Counted from the first letter of the stretch, positions 7,943 to 15,448 are shown. The stretch: 32,533 nucleotides of DNA from Ruminiclostridium sp. (GCA_017465545.1 JAFTVY010000077.1:1-32533); one strand, 5' to 3'. The notes: generated by a model not told the origin, from the sequence alone. Numbers and translations: made by a program.

Positions 7943-8019
7943 GCGCCTGTAGCTCAGCTGGATAGAGCAACAGCCTCCGACGCTGTGTGCCGTGCGTTCG
8001 AATCGCATCAGGCGCGCCA
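7943..8019 (+). tRNA. tRNA-Arg, anticodon CCG
   Basis: 77 bases with CCA encoded (8017-8019). Acceptor GCGCCTG (7943-7949) pairs with CAGGCGC (8009-8015), discriminator G. The D arm has GCTCAGCTGGATAGAGC. The anticodon arm is ACAGC-CTCCGAC-GCTGT, placing CCG at 34-36, which reads the arginine codon CGG. The T arm is GTGCG-TTCGAAT-CGCAT. All stems close, with one G-U pair in the T stem. Confidence 0.96.
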
Positions 8020-8020
8020 T

Positions 8021-8061
8021 GTAAAAGCCTCTTTTGTCTATCTGACAAAAGAGGCTTTTAC
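8021..8061 (+). terminator. Perfect 18-bp hairpin after the tRNA
   Basis: GTAAAAGCCTCTTTTGTC (8021-8038) pairs perfectly with GACAAAAGAGGCTTTTAC (8044-8061) over TATCT. It begins one base after the CCA end. It lacks a long T-run outside the stem, but its TTTTAC end and its position suit a tRNA terminator. Confidence 0.8.
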
Positions 8062-8062
8062 A

Positions 8063-8376
8063 ATGATATCCGTTCCCTGCGGAACGGGTGATATATCTTC
8101 GATATGATATTGCTCTTCGAGCAATGATATATGCCTACGGCATATAAAGGAACGGATATCATATCACATTTTCACGAAGTGAAAATATATCATACGGCGT
8201 AGACGTATATCATATCGCATCAGCAATATATCATTGAAAATCACATCATTTTATGATATAATAAATGCGAGCATTTATTATATTTTTATTTAAAATATCC
8301 CCGCAGATACGCAAATCGTAGATTTGCTCCCTGCGTATCGGACGATTATATCATAACCTTGCGGTTATAATATAAT
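8063..8376. repeat. Array of about ten small palindromes joined by ATGATAT/ATATCAT linkers
   Basis: Stem-loops occur about every 20-30 bases. Those read are CCGTTCC/GGAACGG (8070-8087), ATATC/GATAT (8093-8105), ATTGCTC/GAGCAAT (8109-8125), ATATGCC/GGCATAT (8129-8145), ATTTTCAC/GTGAAAAT (8168-8186), ATACG/CGTAT (8192-8208), an imperfect stem (8212-8229), a 13-bp stem (8256-8283), GCAAATC/GATTTGC (8311-8327) and a 14-bp stem with one mismatch (8345-8376). Linkers read TGATAT in the first half and ATATCA in the second. A 14-bp perfect long-range pair (8063-8076 with 8149-8162) encloses the first four. This tract, running up to the next gene, holds no ORF that I support. Confidence 0.85.
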
Positions 8377-8398
8377 ACTAGCTAAAGAAGGTGTTCAT

Positions 8399-8752
8399 GT
8401 GTCAGAAAACAAATTGCTTGACTTATCATTTGAATTCGCTGTCGCAATCGTCAACCTTATCGATAATATAAGTGTACCCAAAAGCTCATATATGATTAAC
8501 CAGCTTGCGAGAGCAGGCACATCTGTTGGAGCGAATATTCACGAAGCGCAATATGCTCAAAGCAAAAAAGACTTTATAGCGAAAATGGAAATTGCTTTGA
8601 AAGAGTCTAACGAAACAAGTTACTGGCTCAAATTAATGTACGAAACGAAAAGAATCGATATTCATACATATCAGTACACCGAAAAACTGTGTGGAAACAT
8701 TCGCAGACTGTTAATTGCCTCCTGCAAAACCGCAAAGGAGAACTTAAAATGA
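8399..8752 (+). CDS. Four-helix-bundle protein (S23/IVP family, Avd-like fold)
   Basis: 117 residues, all-helical. Family hallmarks are QLARAGTSVGANIHEA (35-50) and SKKDFIAKMEIALKES with ET-YWLKL (55-79). The family includes proteins encoded in 23S rRNA intervening sequences and the Avd accessory proteins of diversity-generating retroelements, which form nucleic-acid-binding pentamers; no reverse transcriptase or 23S rRNA gene is in this window. The start is GTG at 8399, since the overlapping ATG at 8397 is in another frame; AGAAGGTG is the ribosome binding site. It lies directly after the palindrome array and overlaps the next gene by 4 bases (ATGA). Molecular role unknown. Confidence 0.9.
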   Translation: MSENKLLDLSFEFAVAIVNLIDNISVPKSSYMINQLARAGTSVGANIHEAQYAQSKKDFIAKMEIALKESNETSYWLKLMYETKRIDIHTYQYTEKLCGNIRRLLIASCKTAKENLK

Positions 8753-9048
8753 GCATATTTTACTTAATGGTTGAAGCTGTCCCGAAGCAGAGCAATCCCG
8801 AATCAAAGGAATTCGGCGGTGCTTTCATAAACTTATGGGTAAAAGCTACTACAAAAAACGAGGCATTAAAGAAAGCTAAAAACTACATTGACAATGTGAA
8901 CTGGAAATTTGTAAATGCTGAAGAAATATCCGTAGCACAAAGAAGTAAGTATGTTGATAAGCCTGATTCTCTGGAGTGTTACGACGAAGCCTGTGAAAAC
9001 GGACTGGGAGCTATATTTTACACGTGGGCGATCGGAGAAGAAATATAG
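8749..9048 (+). CDS. Small hypothetical protein coupled to the four-helix-bundle gene
   Basis: 99 residues, soluble, no signal peptide or membrane helix. The start at 8749 is chosen because ATGA overlaps the previous stop and an AAAGGAG site sits at 8733-8739 with ideal spacing; a longer reading from 8689 would overlap the four-helix gene with no site. The sequence alternates strand- and helix-like stretches (IFYLMVEAV, GAFINLWVKA, NEALKKAKNYI, GAIFYTWAI), suggesting a small alpha/beta, perhaps ferredoxin-like, fold. I do not recognise a named family. Translational coupling suggests that it works with the four-helix-bundle protein. Confidence 0.8.
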   Translation: MSIFYLMVEAVPKQSNPESKEFGGAFINLWVKATTKNEALKKAKNYIDNVNWKFVNAEEISVAQRSKYVDKPDSLECYDEACENGLGAIFYTWAIGEEI

Positions 9049-9070
9049 CTGTAAAATTTTATAACAAAAT

Positions 9071-9110
9071 ACCGCTGAATCCCTTCTACAAAAGTGTTTC
9101 AGCGGTTTTC
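9071..9110 (+). terminator. Terminator of the four-helix-bundle operon
   Basis: ACCGCTGAA (9071-9079) pairs with TTCAGCGGT (9098-9106), followed by TTTCTGTTATTTTA. It lies 22 bases after the stop codon. Confidence 0.75.
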
Positions 9111-9216
9111 TGTTATTTTATCTCCTGCTCAAGGTCATCAAATAAGTCACTATCAAAAAATATTCACTTTAACAAAACTTAAACGTTTCAAAAACAAGTT
9201 GTAAACACCGCTTGTG

Positions 9217-9275
9217 TATAATAAAGCCATAGTCAGAAGCAAAACAAAAATTAAACACACAGGAGGCTTTATTAT
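9217..9275 (+). promoter_or_regulatory. Probable -10 and an inverted repeat that includes the ribosome binding site region
   Basis: TATAAT at 9217-9222 is a perfect -10, but no -35 is found at normal spacing. ATAATAAAGCC (9218-9228) is the exact inverse of GGCTTTATTAT (9265-9275), which touches the AGGAGG site and the start codon at 9274. If transcription began just after the -10, the left arm would be missing from the RNA, so the repeat may be fortuitous or a DNA-level site. Confidence 0.35.
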
Positions 9276-9651
9276 GAACAGAAACGACACAGAATTTATG
9301 GTACAGAAGATCCGCACACAGTACGTGGAAAAGGATGAAAGCGAGAAGAATCTCGATATGCTTCGTGAGCTTGACGCCGAGGTCAAGCGCCCTGCAAACG
9401 TCTTCGGTTACGTTTTCGGCAGTATCGGAGCAATTGTTATGGGCGCTGGTATGAGCCTTGTTATGACCGATATCGGCGCACAGCTGGGTATTACAAATAC
9501 AATGCCCGTAGGAATTGCAATCGGTGTTGTGGGAATGCTTATGGCAATCGTGAACTATCCGATTTACAAGAAGATTCTTTCTTCCCGCAAGAAGAAATAT
9601 GCCGACCGTATCTTTGAGCTCAGCGAGAAGATTATGGGAGGAGAAAAGTAA
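9274..9651 (+). CDS. Small two-helix membrane protein, paralog of the 10162-10527 gene
   Basis: 125 residues. The ATG at 9274 has an AGGAGG site; an upstream in-frame start at 9214 lies at the -10 and is rejected. A charged N-terminal helix (about 1-45) precedes two membrane helices (about 47-68 and 75-99) and a basic C-terminal helix. It aligns along its length with the convergent gene at 10162-10527: IGAIVMGAGMS versus IGALILGIGMS, and NYPIYKKI versus AYPLYNLV. Relatives in Clostridia are sometimes labelled dihydropteridine reductase; nothing here supports an enzyme. The gene is separately promoted from the two-component operon that carries its paralog. Confidence 0.85.
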   Translation: MNRNDTEFMVQKIRTQYVEKDESEKNLDMLRELDAEVKRPANVFGYVFGSIGAIVMGAGMSLVMTDIGAQLGITNTMPVGIAIGVVGMLMAIVNYPIYKKILSSRKKKYADRIFELSEKIMGGEK

Positions 9652-9652
9652 T

Positions 9653-9727
9653 ATGGGAAAGAAGATAACGGATTTTTTCTGCAATTCTGTCGCAGTTATT
9701 GCCATAGGCAATAGCCACTTACTTTGA
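9653..9727 (+). pseudogene. 24-codon ORF, probable remnant of a gene's 5' end
   Basis: ATG at 9653 begins one base after the preceding stop, with GGGAGGAG upstream at good spacing. The reading MGKKITDFFCNSVAVIAIGN then stops after four more codons. Position and spacing are those of a normal co-transcribed second gene, but the frame runs at once into repeat-like DNA. The simplest reading is a downstream gene truncated by a repeat insertion or deletion; a genuine micro-peptide is possible. Confidence 0.35.
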
Positions 9728-9732
9728 GGCAA

Positions 9733-9888
9733 TTGATGGTTTATAAATGGTTGTCAAATTGAAATTTGACGGCGTGCCGCCGCTCCCAATTCCGCCTTTT
9801 TAAAGAATGCGATTTGCAGAGATTCGTTGACGGCGGTTTCACACGTTGGTTGTAATTCAAATTGAAATTTGACGGGTTGCACCATCAA
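9733..9888. repeat. MITE-like element with short inverted ends and internal 19-bp direct repeats
   Basis: TTGATGGT (9733-9740) and ACCATCAA (9881-9888) are exact inverted ends 156 bases apart. Inside, the 19-base sequence TCAAATTGAAATTTGACGG occurs twice in direct orientation (9754-9772 and 9857-9875) and is largely self-complementary. No ORF is supported across 9728-10161. Confidence 0.5.
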
Positions 9889-9905
9889 AAAATGTGGTAA
9901 TTTAT

Positions 9906-10054
9906 GCGGGGCGTCCGGGAGGCCGCCCCCTACATTTCCCCTATAAATTTTTGTGGGCAAGGCATTACAAATCCCGTTTTCATCGGTATTTATGGCAATG
10001 TTATAACAATATTATAAACCACGTCCGTAGGGGGCGACGTCCTCGACGCCCCGC
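9906..10054. repeat. GC-rich 28-bp inverted repeat pair with variable centres
   Basis: GCGGGGCGTC-(8)-CGCCCCCTAC (9906-9933) recurs inverted at 10027-10054 with both 10-base arms identical and only the 8-base centre different. The GTAGGGGGCG core resembles an intergenic repeat I recall from gut Firmicutes genomes. The two copies could be the ends of a small element of about 149 bp, or two independent repeats. Confidence 0.7.
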
Positions 10055-10114
10055 TTTTGTACATAAAACAAATCCATTAACCAACCGATAAACCCCAATT
10101 TGTTATAAAAAATT

Positions 10115-10149
10115 AAGGGGCTGTAAAAACGAAGTTTTTACAGTCCCTT
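10115..10149 (-). terminator. Terminator of the two-component operon
   Basis: AAGGGGCTGTAAAAAC (10115-10130) pairs with GTTTTTACAGTCCCTT (10134-10149) with one G-U pair. On the minus strand a T-rich tract follows. It lies 12 bases past the stop of the minus-strand gene at 10162. Confidence 0.85.
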
Positions 10150-10161
10150 TGTTTCGTTTAA

Positions 10162-10527
10162 TTATTTCATAAGCTCGTCTGTAAGCTGTATGATTGCAGG
10201 TGCTATTCTTTCCCGTTCCTTTTTTGTCACGAGATTGTAAAGAGGATATGCGAGAGATACAGCCGCAATGCCGATTAGTCCTATGATAATTCCCGGTATA
10301 AAAAGCTCAGTCCATACAAGACAGCAGGACATTCCTATGCCGAGGATAAGCGCACCTATGACGCCTGTTATAACAGACACGGTTGTACCTTTTTTTGTAA
10401 CGCTTTTATCCAGACGGCGAAGCTCTTCCATCTTATCCGTTTCACGGGGAAGGTATTTTTCACGTATCTTCTTTATCTCTTCCTGCTGTTTTGCGCTGTA
10501 GGTGTAGTTGAAGGAATCCTTATTCAT
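10162..10527 (-). CDS. Small two-helix membrane protein, last gene of the two-component operon
   Basis: 121 residues. A charged N-terminal helix (EEIKKIREKYLPRETDKMEE, about 16-35) precedes two membrane helices (about 50-72 and 77-98) and a C-terminal amphipathic helix. It is a clear paralog of the convergent 9274-9651 gene. The start overlaps the end of the preceding membrane-protein gene by 8 bases, which indicates translational coupling and membership in the operon. Function unknown; its place suggests a regulated envelope component or a target of the sensor system. Confidence 0.85.
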   Translation of the reverse strand: MNKDSFNYTYSAKQQEEIKKIREKYLPRETDKMEELRRLDKSVTKKGTTVSVITGVIGALILGIGMSCCLVWTELFIPGIIIGLIGIAAVSLAYPLYNLVTKKERERIAPAIIQLTDELMK

Positions 10528-11422
10528 ATTTGTTCTCCATTATCTTTTTTATTTCCGATGAATTCTTTACGATACTGCAAACCGCCATTGTAACGATAAC
10601 AATGCTTACTCCTGCACCCGTAAGCATTATAAACAGCCTTTTTTCTTCCTCTGCCATATCCTGACCGAAGGCGGAAAACATTGCGGTTTCCAGCGACAGC
10701 ATCGATACAAGAGCCGCCGCCATACTGATTATCTTCGCCATTGACATAACGGGACTTCCTATCCTGCGGAAGGTTATGAGGTTCTTTATTGCTATACCCG
10801 TTATCCAGAAGGTATAAGCCGCCATCACGTAGATCAGTATTCCGTTGTAGCTGTAGCCCTTGCCCTGATACAGAATCATAAGCACCGCCGCTGAAAGAAC
10901 CAGATTTACGGTAAGCAATATATATCCGCACAGCCTTGAACGGCGAAGCTCCTTGAATCTGTTTTTGCCTATCCCGATACGGTTTACAAACTGCACTAAA
11001 AGAAAGCGCATAACCGCTAAAATAGTGTAGTAAACGGCTAAGACGAAAAACCATGCCGTATTATAGATAACGCCTGAAATAACGTTTACTGTAGCGTACA
11101 GCAGATTGACTGCCAGCGAGCCGTAAAGGATTATGTGGGTACGGAATTTCATATCCGTCATAAAGCGGCTACCGACGGGGTTTGAATAGAGCTTTTCTTT
11201 TGCTGTGCGGTATCTGTGGGGTATTACGTTTATGCATCTCATTACAACGGCTGTCAGTGTGTAGAAGGATAGCAGGTAGCACAAATAGGCGAGAGGATGT
11301 TCCTCATATCCGTTAACGAATATATATACAAGTGCCGCCGTACACAAAGGGACAAGCACCGCTATCACCCATATTGGCGGAAACAGTAATTTAATCAGCT
11401 TTTTCCATTCCAATGAGGTCAC
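10520..11422 (-). CDS. Polytopic membrane protein in a two-component operon
   Basis: 300 residues with about eight predicted membrane helices (near 16-35, 44-62, 95-117, 121-141, 165-185, 193-211, 230-252 and 263-285). No catalytic motif is recognised. It overlaps the kinase gene. The far upstream start is GTG at 11422, but an in-frame TTG at 11413 sits at better distance from the AGGGGTG site inside the kinase gene, so the true N-terminus may be three residues shorter. The 3' end overlaps the next gene by 8 bases. Two-component operons often carry the envelope protein they control or that modulates the kinase; which applies here cannot be read from sequence. Confidence 0.8.
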   Translation of the reverse strand: MTSLEWKKLIKLLFPPIWVIAVLVPLCTAALVYIFVNGYEEHPLAYLCYLLSFYTLTAVVMRCINVIPHRYRTAKEKLYSNPVGSRFMTDMKFRTHIILYGSLAVNLLYATVNVISGVIYNTAWFFVLAVYYTILAVMRFLLVQFVNRIGIGKNRFKELRRSRLCGYILLTVNLVLSAAVLMILYQGKGYSYNGILIYVMAAYTFWITGIAIKNLITFRRIGSPVMSMAKIISMAAALVSMLSLETAMFSAFGQDMAEEEKRLFIMLTGAGVSIVIVTMAVCSIVKNSSEIKKIMENKYE

Positions 11423-12488
11423 CCCTTTTCAGTCTTACGGTAAAGGTGCTACCTTTTCCCGGTTCGCTTTTAACTGCGATTTCACCCCTGATAATGCTGA
11501 TTACACGTTTTACAAGAGCGAGTCCTAATCCGTTGCCATGGGTGGCGTGGGAGGTGTCGCCCTGATAGAATTTTTCGAAGATGTGTTTTCCCGTTTCGGG
11601 GGAGATTCCGCATCCCGTGTCACTTACTTCTATTACGGCAGAATCGCTGTCTGCGGTAAGCGATAGGCTTACTTTACCACCCTTTTCGGTGAATTTAAAA
11701 GCGTTGGAAAGCAGATTGTTCCACACAAGGGACAGAAGCTCTGTATCTGAGCTTATCAGAACGCCGTCCTCTATCTCAGTTTCTATCTCTATATTCTTTT
11801 CTTCCCATATCTCTTCAAACTGCAAAAGCGACTGACATAGCTGTTCGCTTAAATCAAATACCTCGTTTGTCGGGAAAATCTGCTGATTTTCAAGCTTATT
11901 CAGCTTCAGAATATTTGAAATAAGGTTTGCAAGTCTGCGGGAATTTTCGGTTATGCCCTTTGCATATTCGATACGCTTTTCTTCGGGTAAATCGGGGGAC
12001 TGGAGCATTGTGCCGTAGTTTTGCATGACGGCAAGCGGCGTTTTCAGCTCGTGGGAGACGTTTGCAATAAAGTCGGTGCGAAGGGTTTCTACTCCTGCAA
12101 GCTCGGTTGCCATCTTATTGAAGCAGTCTATTATATTGTTGAAGCTCTCATAGGCGTAGCCGTCTCCGATTTTTTCAATCCGTACGGAAAAATCTCCGTC
12201 GGTCAGCTTTTTTCCTGCATCGGTAATACGCTTTGTGGGACGGTCAACCATCACCTTTCTGCGGATGGTGTCAATTACCGTGAACATAAGGCTTATCAGA
12301 ATTACGTTTGCGAAGGTGAGCTTTGCGGCGGTGGAGAGATTTTCTTCTGTGAGGGTAAGATTCAGCGTGGTGGATAATATCGTTACAAAAAGCATTGTAC
12401 AACAGCTTACCACAAACGCCGCAAGAAGAAAGAACACGCACCAGTTATTTATCATGAAAAGTATTTTCTTTATATCCGCCTTTTTCAT
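11391..12488 (-). CDS. Membrane sensor histidine kinase
   Basis: 365 residues. Two membrane helices (about 15-40 and 57-75) enclose only a short extracytoplasmic loop of some 16 residues, so it may sense within the membrane or through the neighbouring membrane protein. A HAMP-like linker (about 77-130) leads to a HisKA domain with H146 in FIANVSHELKTPL. The HATPase_c domain has N box NNLLSNAFKF (257-266), G1 DTGCGI (290-295), F box FEKFY (304-308) and G2 GNGLGL (318-323). All catalytic residues look intact. The start overlaps the response regulator's stop by 4 bases, so the two are translationally coupled. Confidence 0.95.
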   Translation of the reverse strand: MKKADIKKILFMINNWCVFFLLAAFVVSCCTMLFVTILSTTLNLTLTEENLSTAAKLTFANVILISLMFTVIDTIRRKVMVDRPTKRITDAGKKLTDGDFSVRIEKIGDGYAYESFNNIIDCFNKMATELAGVETLRTDFIANVSHELKTPLAVMQNYGTMLQSPDLPEEKRIEYAKGITENSRRLANLISNILKLNKLENQQIFPTNEVFDLSEQLCQSLLQFEEIWEEKNIEIETEIEDGVLISSDTELLSLVWNNLLSNAFKFTEKGGKVSLSLTADSDSAVIEVSDTGCGISPETGKHIFEKFYQGDTSHATHGNGLGLALVKRVISIIRGEIAVKSEPGKGSTFTVRLKRGDLIGMEKAD

Positions 12489-13156
12489 CTGAGCACCACC
12501 TTATAGCCAAGGCCGTGAACGGTGACGATTTCAAAATCAGTACAGCCTGAAAGCTTACTGCGTAGCTTTGTCATATATACGTCAACGGCACGGGGAGCGG
12601 TTTCGGTATCAGCGTCCCAGAATTCATCCATAAGCTGGGTACGGGTAAAGGTCTTTTTAGGGTAGGATAAAAGCTTGTACAGAATGGAAAATTCCCGACT
12701 TGTGAGAGAAATCTCCTCCTCGCCAAGGTATGCGGTATGCTCGTCTGCATCCATCATAAACCGCCCTATTTCAAGCTTGTGGCTGGAGGCAATCTTCGCC
12801 CGTCGCAAAAGTGCGCCTATACGAAGGAAAAGCTCGTCAAGGTCGATGGGCTTTACCATATAGTCGTCGATTCCTACCCGATAACCCCGCTGTTTTGAAG
12901 CGAAATCGTCACGGGCGGTCATAAACAGAATCGGTATTTCGGCATTGAATGTGCGCACGGTCTTTGCAAATTCAAAGCCGTCTGTACCCGGCATCATAAT
13001 ATCCGAAATAATAATATCGAATACGTTTTCGTACATACGGTCATAGGCTTCGTCAGCTGAAAGACAGCCAACTGGTTCATAGCCGTGCTGACCTAAAAAG
13101 GCACAGACCGTTCTGTTCATTTCACGGTCATCCTCTACTACAAGAATTTTAAACAT
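12485..13156 (-). CDS. OmpR/PhoB-family response regulator
   Basis: 223 residues. The receiver domain (1-120) has the acidic pair at E8-D9-D10, phosphoacceptor D52 in IIISDIMMPG, the switch T80 and K102. The C-terminal winged helix (about 125-223) is of the OmpR type, ending HGLGYKV. It is the first gene of the operon regulator, kinase, membrane protein and small membrane protein. The ATG follows a GGAGGTAG site. The 200-base gap to the divergent GH3 gene holds no convincing minus-strand -35/-10 pair; TGATATTAT near 13181-13190 is the best -10 candidate. Target genes are not known; the operon itself is a usual target. Confidence 0.95.
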   Translation of the reverse strand: MFKILVVEDDREMNRTVCAFLGQHGYEPVGCLSADEAYDRMYENVFDIIISDIMMPGTDGFEFAKTVRTFNAEIPILFMTARDDFASKQRGYRVGIDDYMVKPIDLDELFLRIGALLRRAKIASSHKLEIGRFMMDADEHTAYLGEEEISLTSREFSILYKLLSYPKKTFTRTQLMDEFWDADTETAPRAVDVYMTKLRSKLSGCTDFEIVTVHGLGYKVVLR

Positions 13157-13302
13157 CCTTCTACCTCCGATATTTTTTTATATAATATCACCTGAATGTT
13201 AAGGTTTTGTTTCTGCGCTTGTTTACAGTAAAATTTTATCACAGAAATATCCGTTGTGTCAATTATCTGCGTTTTTTATAATCATCGTGTTTTTTTGCTT
13301 GA

Positions 13303-13332
13303 TTTACCTGCGGTTTTGTGATATGCTATAAT
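13303..13332 (+). promoter_or_regulatory. Extended -10 promoter of the GH3 gene
   Basis: TATAAT (13327-13332) is preceded by TGc, giving an extended -10. The best -35 is TTTACC (13303-13308) at 18 bases. The ribosome binding site is GAGGGGAG at 13345-13352. Confidence 0.6.
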
Positions 13333-13361
13333 CAGAAATTATTCCGAGGGGAGTTTTGACC

Positions 13362-15392
13362 GTGATAAATGAAAAAGTAAAGGACAGGGCAAGAAAACTG
13401 GTATCGGAAATGACTGTAGAAGAAAAATGCAGTCAGCTCCGCTATGATTCGCCATCAATAGAAAGACTGGGCATTCCTGCCTATAACTGGTGGAACGAGG
13501 GACTTCACGGACTGGCAAGAGCGGGTACGGCGACAATGTTTCCGCAGGCTATAGCCGTAGCGGCAACCTTTGACGAGGAGCTTACAAGGCTTATGGCAAA
13601 GGTAGTTGCAAAGGAAGCAAGAGCAAAGTATAACGCAAGCAGTAAAAAGGGTGACAGGGATATCTATAAGGGACTTACCATCTGGTCGCCCAATATCAAT
13701 ATTTTCCGTGATCCCAGATGGGGAAGAGGACACGAGACCTACGGTGAAGATCCCTATCTTACCTCCGTTATGGGTAGCGCTTACGTAAAGGGACTGCAGG
13801 GTGAGGGTGAATATATGACCGCCTCTGCTTGTGCAAAGCATTTTGCAGTACACAGCGGACCTGAAAATTTAAGACACGAATTTGACGCTACCTGCACCGA
13901 AAAGGAGCTTCGTGAGACCTATCTCTACGCCTTTAAAAAGCTGGTTGAAAGCGACGTTTCGGGTGTTATGGGCGCATATAACAGAGTTATGGGCGAGCCC
14001 TCCTGCGCAAGCAAGAAGCTTATGGATATACTGAGAAACGAGTGGGGCTACGACGGATATTTTGTTTCTGACTGCTGGGCAATTCAGGACTTCCATCTGC
14101 ACCACAAGGTAACCTCAAACTTTGTAGAATCCGCTGCTCTTGCCCTTAAAACAGGCTGTGACGTAAACTGTGGCTGTTCCTACGCCTACGTGCTTCAGGC
14201 ATATAACGAGGGACTTGTGACTATAGAGGATATTGACAGAAGCGTTACAAAGCTCTTTGAAATAAGAATAGCGCTTGGTATGTTTGATAAAACGGAGCTT
14301 GACGATATTCCCTATACTGTAATAGACTGTAAGGAACATAACGGGCTTTCAAGAAGGATTGCAGAAAAGTCAATGGTACTGCTGAAAAACGACGGCATAC
14401 TGCCCTTTAACAAGGACAAGATAAAGACTCTTGCGGTTATCGGTAGCAGTGCGGATAATATCGATTCTTTAAAGGGTAACTACTACGGCACGGCGTCAGG
14501 CTACACCACCTTCCTGCAGGGAATAAAGAACAAGTGTGGCGAGGATATAAGAGTGCTTTACAGCGAGGGCTGTCATATTATAAAGGACAGATGCGAGGGA
14601 CTGGCAATGCCTGATGACAGAATCTCCGAAGCTGTTATAACCGCTGAATATAGTGATGCGGTAGTGCTTTGTGTGGGACTTGACGAGCATATTGAAGGCG
14701 AAGAGGGCGACCAGGGCAACGAATATGCGTCAGGTGATAAGACTACGCTTCTGCTCCCCGAAAGTCAGCGCAGAATTATAAAGGCTGTTCTGGATACGGG
14801 AAAGCCTACGGTTGTAGTAATCTCTGCAGGTAGCTCTGTAGTAACGGGCGACGACAGAGAGAACGCTCTTATCTGTGCCTGGTATTCAGGTCCTCACGGC
14901 GGTACTGCACTTGCAGACATTCTGTTTGGTGACGTTTCACCTTCGGGAAAGCTCCCTGTAACCTTCTACAAGGATACCGATTCTCTCCCTGAATTTACCG
15001 ACTACAGTATGAAAAACCGCACCTATAAATATCTTGAGGACGACAGCAACGTGCTTTATCCCTTCAGCTTCGGTCTTACCTATTCCGAGTTTACGTCTGA
15101 GCTTATTTCTGTTGAAAAGACGGAAAAGGGAAGAGTAGCGAAAGTAAAGGCTACGAATATAGGTGAATGTGACAGCGATGAGGTTATACAGCTTTACGTT
15201 AGCAGTAAGGATAAGAATGCTCCCGTTAACCCCTGGCTTTGCGGCTTTAAGAGAATAAATCTTAAAAAGGGCGGAAGCGGAGTTTTTGAAATAGAGCTGC
15301 CTGAGGATATTCTGGCAATCTACGGCGATAGCGGCAATACTTACTATTCGGATGACTACGAATTTTTCGCAGGCTTCGGACAGAAGAAATAA
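13362..15392 (+). CDS. Family 3 glycoside hydrolase, probable beta-xylosidase
   Basis: 676 residues from the GTG at 13362; a TTG at 13356 would add two residues but lies too close to the GGGGAG site. There is no signal peptide, so it is cytoplasmic and acts on imported oligosaccharides. The N-terminal TIM barrel has YNWWNEGLHGLAR, RDPRWGRGHETYGEDP, KHFAVHSGPE and GYFVSDCWA, where D237 is the expected nucleophile. The SDC context, rather than SDW, fits GH3 xylosidases, though alpha-arabinofuranosidase activity is an alternative. The alpha/beta sandwich carries GEEGDQGNE, placing the usual acid/base region, and a fibronectin-III-like domain closes the protein. It converges on a GH43 gene of matching substrate class. 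Confidence 0.9.
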   Translation: MINEKVKDRARKLVSEMTVEEKCSQLRYDSPSIERLGIPAYNWWNEGLHGLARAGTATMFPQAIAVAATFDEELTRLMAKVVAKEARAKYNASSKKGDRDIYKGLTIWSPNINIFRDPRWGRGHETYGEDPYLTSVMGSAYVKGLQGEGEYMTASACAKHFAVHSGPENLRHEFDATCTEKELRETYLYAFKKLVESDVSGVMGAYNRVMGEPSCASKKLMDILRNEWGYDGYFVSDCWAIQDFHLHHKVTSNFVESAALALKTGCDVNCGCSYAYVLQAYNEGLVTIEDIDRSVTKLFEIRIALGMFDKTELDDIPYTVIDCKEHNGLSRRIAEKSMVLLKNDGILPFNKDKIKTLAVIGSSADNIDSLKGNYYGTASGYTTFLQGIKNKCGEDIRVLYSEGCHIIKDRCEGLAMPDDRISEAVITAEYSDAVVLCVGLDEHIEGEEGDQGNEYASGDKTTLLLPESQRRIIKAVLDTGKPTVVVISAGSSVVTGDDRENALICAWYSGPHGGTALADILFGDVSPSGKLPVTFYKDTDSLPEFTDYSMKNRTYKYLEDDSNVLYPFSFGLTYSEFTSELISVEKTEKGRVAKVKATNIGECDSDEVIQLYVSSKDKNAPVNPWLCGFKRINLKKGGSGVFEIELPEDILAIYGDSGNTYYSDDYEFFAGFGQKK

Positions 15393-15402
15393 ATAAGTAA
15401 GT

Positions 15403-15434
15403 AAAGAGGCATTCTCTTGCGAGAGTGCCTCTTT
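15403..15434. terminator. Bidirectional terminator between the GH3 and GH43 genes
   Basis: AAAGAGGCATTCTC (15403-15416) pairs with GAGAGTGCCTCTTT (15421-15434) over TTGC, with one G-U pair. A T-run follows on the plus strand and A-rich DNA on the other side serves the minus strand. Both convergent genes end within 15 bases of it. Confidence 0.9.
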
Positions 15435-15448
15435 TTTGTATATTCTGT

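Noticed and set aside
8063-8376. CRISPR array
   Set aside because: There is no direct repeat of constant length with unique spacers; the units are different palindromes with shared short linkers, and no cas genes are present.
9214-9273. Upstream extension of the 9274 gene
   Set aside because: This start would overlap the -10 region, while the ATG at 9274 has an AGGAGG site.
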